Of a stretch of 64,000 nucleotides of DNA, positions 61,715 to 64,000 are shown one piece after another. How positions within the stretch are numbered: position 1 is the first letter of the stretch; the number at the start of each line of letters is the position of its first letter. The notes beneath the pieces are model-generated. The model saw nothing but the letters and a program-made list of their open reading frames with translations, did not search any database and was not told where the DNA came from. A program made the translations under genes and the position numbers. The stretch is from Coriolopsis trogii (lineage: Eukaryota; Basidiomycota; Agaricomycetes; Polyporales; Polyporaceae): positions 1,426,001 through 1,490,000 of the forward strand of contig JAHYIO010000033.1 of NCBI GenBank assembly GCA_020543525.1, in the 5' to 3' direction.

Positions 61715-62665
61715 TTTCGTGGGATCTCAAGTGGTTGTATACTAGCTGTACTGCTGTGGTTGGATATACCAGCTGTGTTTATGCTCTTCTCCTTCTCTTC
61801 CTGTGCTGAGTCGTACCATCACGTGAACATGGGCTTCTATGCTGGTGCGTGTCTCGTTCACGTTTGTCGGATGGACTTACTTCCCACCGTCATTTGGTGA
61901 ATAGAAGATCTCTTCAACTTCCTGACGGCGTTCTCAGGATTTCCTTTGGGAACGGAGCTCATCGCGACGGCGTAGCGGACATAATTGGGCAGATCCCAAC
62001 AACCTCGCGCTGCCACCATGTTCATTGGGACTCCCCGCACATGACTTGACATTCCTGGCGCGTCTGCCGTTGACTGAGCGAAGGGGGTCGGTATGACATC
62101 GGTTCGGCGAGCCGCGGACATGTATGATGGATCTACAGCACTCTTTCATTCGTCCTCCAAGACGACAATGCGGCATGACCTGTACTTGACGCGTTCGCAC
62201 AGACGCATCGCAAAGGGGTGAGCAGTCTCCATGACACAGTGTTTGGGCTTAGATGCCAGGTGCCTGTGAGTGAATGACTGCGTCTTGGGATTTCGCCCTC
62301 GGCGACGAAAATGTCCTTGGATCAGGAGACATCTCCGGACGAGGAGAGTGGAGATGGTGAGATTCTCTAGAGCTTCACGCGTCGGGTGTGGTTTGTAGGA
62401 AGAAAGCCTACTCGTGTACGTTCGTATTTCATAAGGATGCTTGACTCAAAGGTGTCTGGTCTGTTGTCCGCTATAGAGGATGTGATTTTGGGATAGACTC
62501 ATTATTTCAATGAGTTTTATGTTATGTTACATTGTTCCTTGGAGTGTCGCGTTTGCATGTGAGGAGCTATTTAGGTCATGTGCTATCTCAGGCAATTCGC
62601 GGATGCCCGTGGACTGAGACTCGGTAGTGTATCTCTTCATCCATCGCATCCTCCGCACAGCGAGC
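61715..62665. other. Intergenic
   Basis: About 950 nt. Frames on both strands are short and show no domain. I see no gene. Confidence 0.5.
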
Positions 62666-63194
62666 ATGGAAGACAAAGTGTACAGGCTCGTGACTGTGAA
62701 CACGGCTCCCGAACGCGCCAAGCGACTGATTGGACGAGTCGTCGAAGACGTGAAGGAGAAGTACAGCATCGTCCATGCCGCTAACGTGGAAAGTGAGTCA
62801 AACCATCTGGCACTCGCATTCATGAAGAGTGCGATATGAATCACCTTGGCTCATGCAGAGATCGAAGACGTCAAAGCAACGCTAGAGAAAGAGCAACCAG
62901 ACATTTTGGCGAGTACCAATTGCTGACTCCCGATCAGAGTGTTTTGCACAACAACCGCCACAGTTTACGGCGTCCATGTGGACGTCCGAGCAGGCTCAGG
63001 TGAGCATCATAAAGACACACAAATGTTAAGGGGCTCTCATGAGGGGCGATCAATCCCAGGAAATTGTCAGGATCGCGCGCGAAACAATCCCAGGGATCAA
63101 GACCTTCAGTATTCCACAGGGCCTACAGGTCGAGAAAGGCCCTGATGCAGTCGTGGAGTACATCGAGGAGAACCTGCCGAGGATATTAGAATGA
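62666..63194 (+). CDS. Small alpha/beta protein of unknown function
   Basis: Four exons (62666-62792, 62859-62908, 62964-62999, 63060-63194) give 115 residues; no family name is known to me. The sequence runs MEDKVYRLVTVNTAPERAKR, LIGRVVEDVKEKYSIVHAAN, VEKIEDVKATLEKEQPDILF, TASMWTSEQAQEIVRIARET, IPGIKTFSIPQGLQVEKGPD and AVVEYIEENLPRILE. Strand and helix patterns alternate four times, which suits a flavodoxin-like or receiver-like Rossmann fold, although no phospho-Asp or nucleotide motif is visible. The second intron (62909-62963) must use a GC donor (GCGAGT) to keep the frame. Length is divisible by three after splicing and the protein is amphipathic throughout, so it is probably a real, soluble cytosolic protein. 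Confidence 0.75.
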
Positions 63195-63554
63195 GCCATA
63201 TAGCGGCGGTTTACAATGAATCTCTCACCTCGTACTCAGCTTGAGTGCCTGCATATAGGCTTGGCGTCGCCGGTCAATTACATACGTGAATGCGACCGGT
63301 GTGTCCCTACTCACATACTGACGACTATGTTCCACAATGACTGAGACACGAGGCACTTTGGCTGCGAAGATACGGAGGCTGATGCATTGCAAGAGGACAG
63401 TTCGCGCAAAGGTGTTCCGGCGTCTAGTCCTCCAGCTGCAGGACTCAGGAGATTCACATGACAGACGCGAGCGCGGTTCCTGAGCCGGGACACGGTGAGC
63501 ACGCGCATATAACTGGTCTCTGCCCCGGACGTCCGTGTCGACCCCGCATTCTTC
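63195..63554. other. Intergenic
   Basis: About 360 nt upstream of carnitine acetyltransferase. No gene seen; probably 3' UTR on the left and promoter on the right. Confidence 0.5.
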
Positions 63555-64000
63555 ATGTTCTCCCCCAAGCTGCCTAGGCTACCCCGCATTGCTTGGTCTG
63601 CGTCGCGCACCATGTCCTCCACACCATTCCCCACGACGCGGCCTGCGAACTGGAAGACTCTCGCGCCCCCTCCCCTCCGCGGTCCGACCTTTGCCGGGCA
63701 AGCCAGTCTGCCCCGCCTCCCAGTCCCGACCTTGTCCGAGACGATCACGAAGCTCAAAGACACGCTCAAGCCTATAGCATGGTCGGAACAGGAGTTCGCG
63801 GACGCAGTCAAGGCCGTGGACGAGTTCGCGTCAAGCCAGTATGCGCGCGAGCTCCAGGACCGCCTCCAGAAGCGTAGTGAGGAGCCAGGTCGGTTGCACT
63901 GGCTAGAGGAGTGGTGGGACGATCTCGCATACATGGGATACCGGGACTCGGTGAGCACTGCTCAAACCTCTGTTGCAGTGTAGATGGCTGATCCCCTCTG
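63555..64000 (+). CDS. Carnitine O-acetyltransferase, 5' part (cut by window end)
   Basis: Transfers acetyl groups between CoA and carnitine to move acetyl units between peroxisomes, cytosol and mitochondria. Exon 1 (63555-63950) encodes MFSPKLPRLPRIAWSASRTM, then MSSTPFPTTRPANWKTLAPP, FAGQASLPRLPVPTLSETIT, LKPIAWSEQEFADAVKAVDE, QYARELQDRLQKRSEEPGRL and HWLEEWWDDLAYMGYRDS. The last blocks are the choline/carnitine acyltransferase N-terminal signature. A GTGAGC donor follows at 63951, and the next exon (VVVNVSYY-like in the family) lies beyond the window. The first ATG adds an Arg-rich leader without acidic residues, as expected for mitochondrial import; the second ATG at 63612 would give a form lacking it. 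Confidence 0.9.

Overview
The window looks like nuclear DNA of a filamentous basidiomycete, most likely an Agaricomycete. Genes are densely packed and cut by many introns of about 50-60 nt. Most introns are GT-AG with CTGAC/CTAAC-like branch sites. Several families are basidiomycete-typical (DUF6533, DUF6535), and no operons, Shine-Dalgarno sites or phage features were seen. The products below come from exons joined by hand at splice sites, so small exon-boundary errors are possible.

Left part (1-23 kb): five copies of a DUF6533-type seven-helix-like membrane protein, all on the + strand (304-1969, 11570-13295, 14266-15947, 18316-20082, 21297-22974). They share intron positions and phases, so they are tandem duplicates. 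Copy 1 is separated from the rest by a broken FAD monooxygenase, a short-chain dehydrogenase (- strand) and a complete two-module VPS10 sorting receptor. Copy 4 carries an apparent frameshift. Spacers between copies hold short decayed pieces and one repeat cluster rich in the near-palindrome TGTAAATTAC.

Middle part (23-43 kb): the N-terminal acetyltransferase NAA10/ARD1; a membrane hybrid histidine kinase with receiver domain; a DUF6535 membrane protein (-); a soluble fumarate reductase of the OSM1/FRD1 type; a conserved but uncharacterised two-helix membrane protein; then about 3 kb with no convincing gene.

Right part (43-64 kb): a PB1 plus multi-ZZ zinc-finger protein, Mediator subunit 4 (-), a GPI-type serine carboxypeptidase, a dual-specificity phosphatase (-), a CLC chloride channel/exchanger, an EEF1A-type lysine methyltransferase (-), a TMEM14 protein, a small alpha/beta protein of unknown function, and the 5' end of carnitine acetyltransferase running off the window. 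This block is conserved housekeeping sequence, in contrast to the duplicated, decaying left part.

The strongest unusual signal is in the histidine kinase. The phospho-acceptor histidine lies on a 14-nt microexon. The intron after it has no usable GT-AG solution, but gives the exact conserved H-box when read as an AT-AC intron (ATAAGT...AC). Other points of interest are the DUF6533 array with its fixed intron phases, a CLC selectivity-filter variant (HTGIP instead of GSGIP), start codons on 3- and 5-nt first exons, and a GC-AG intron.
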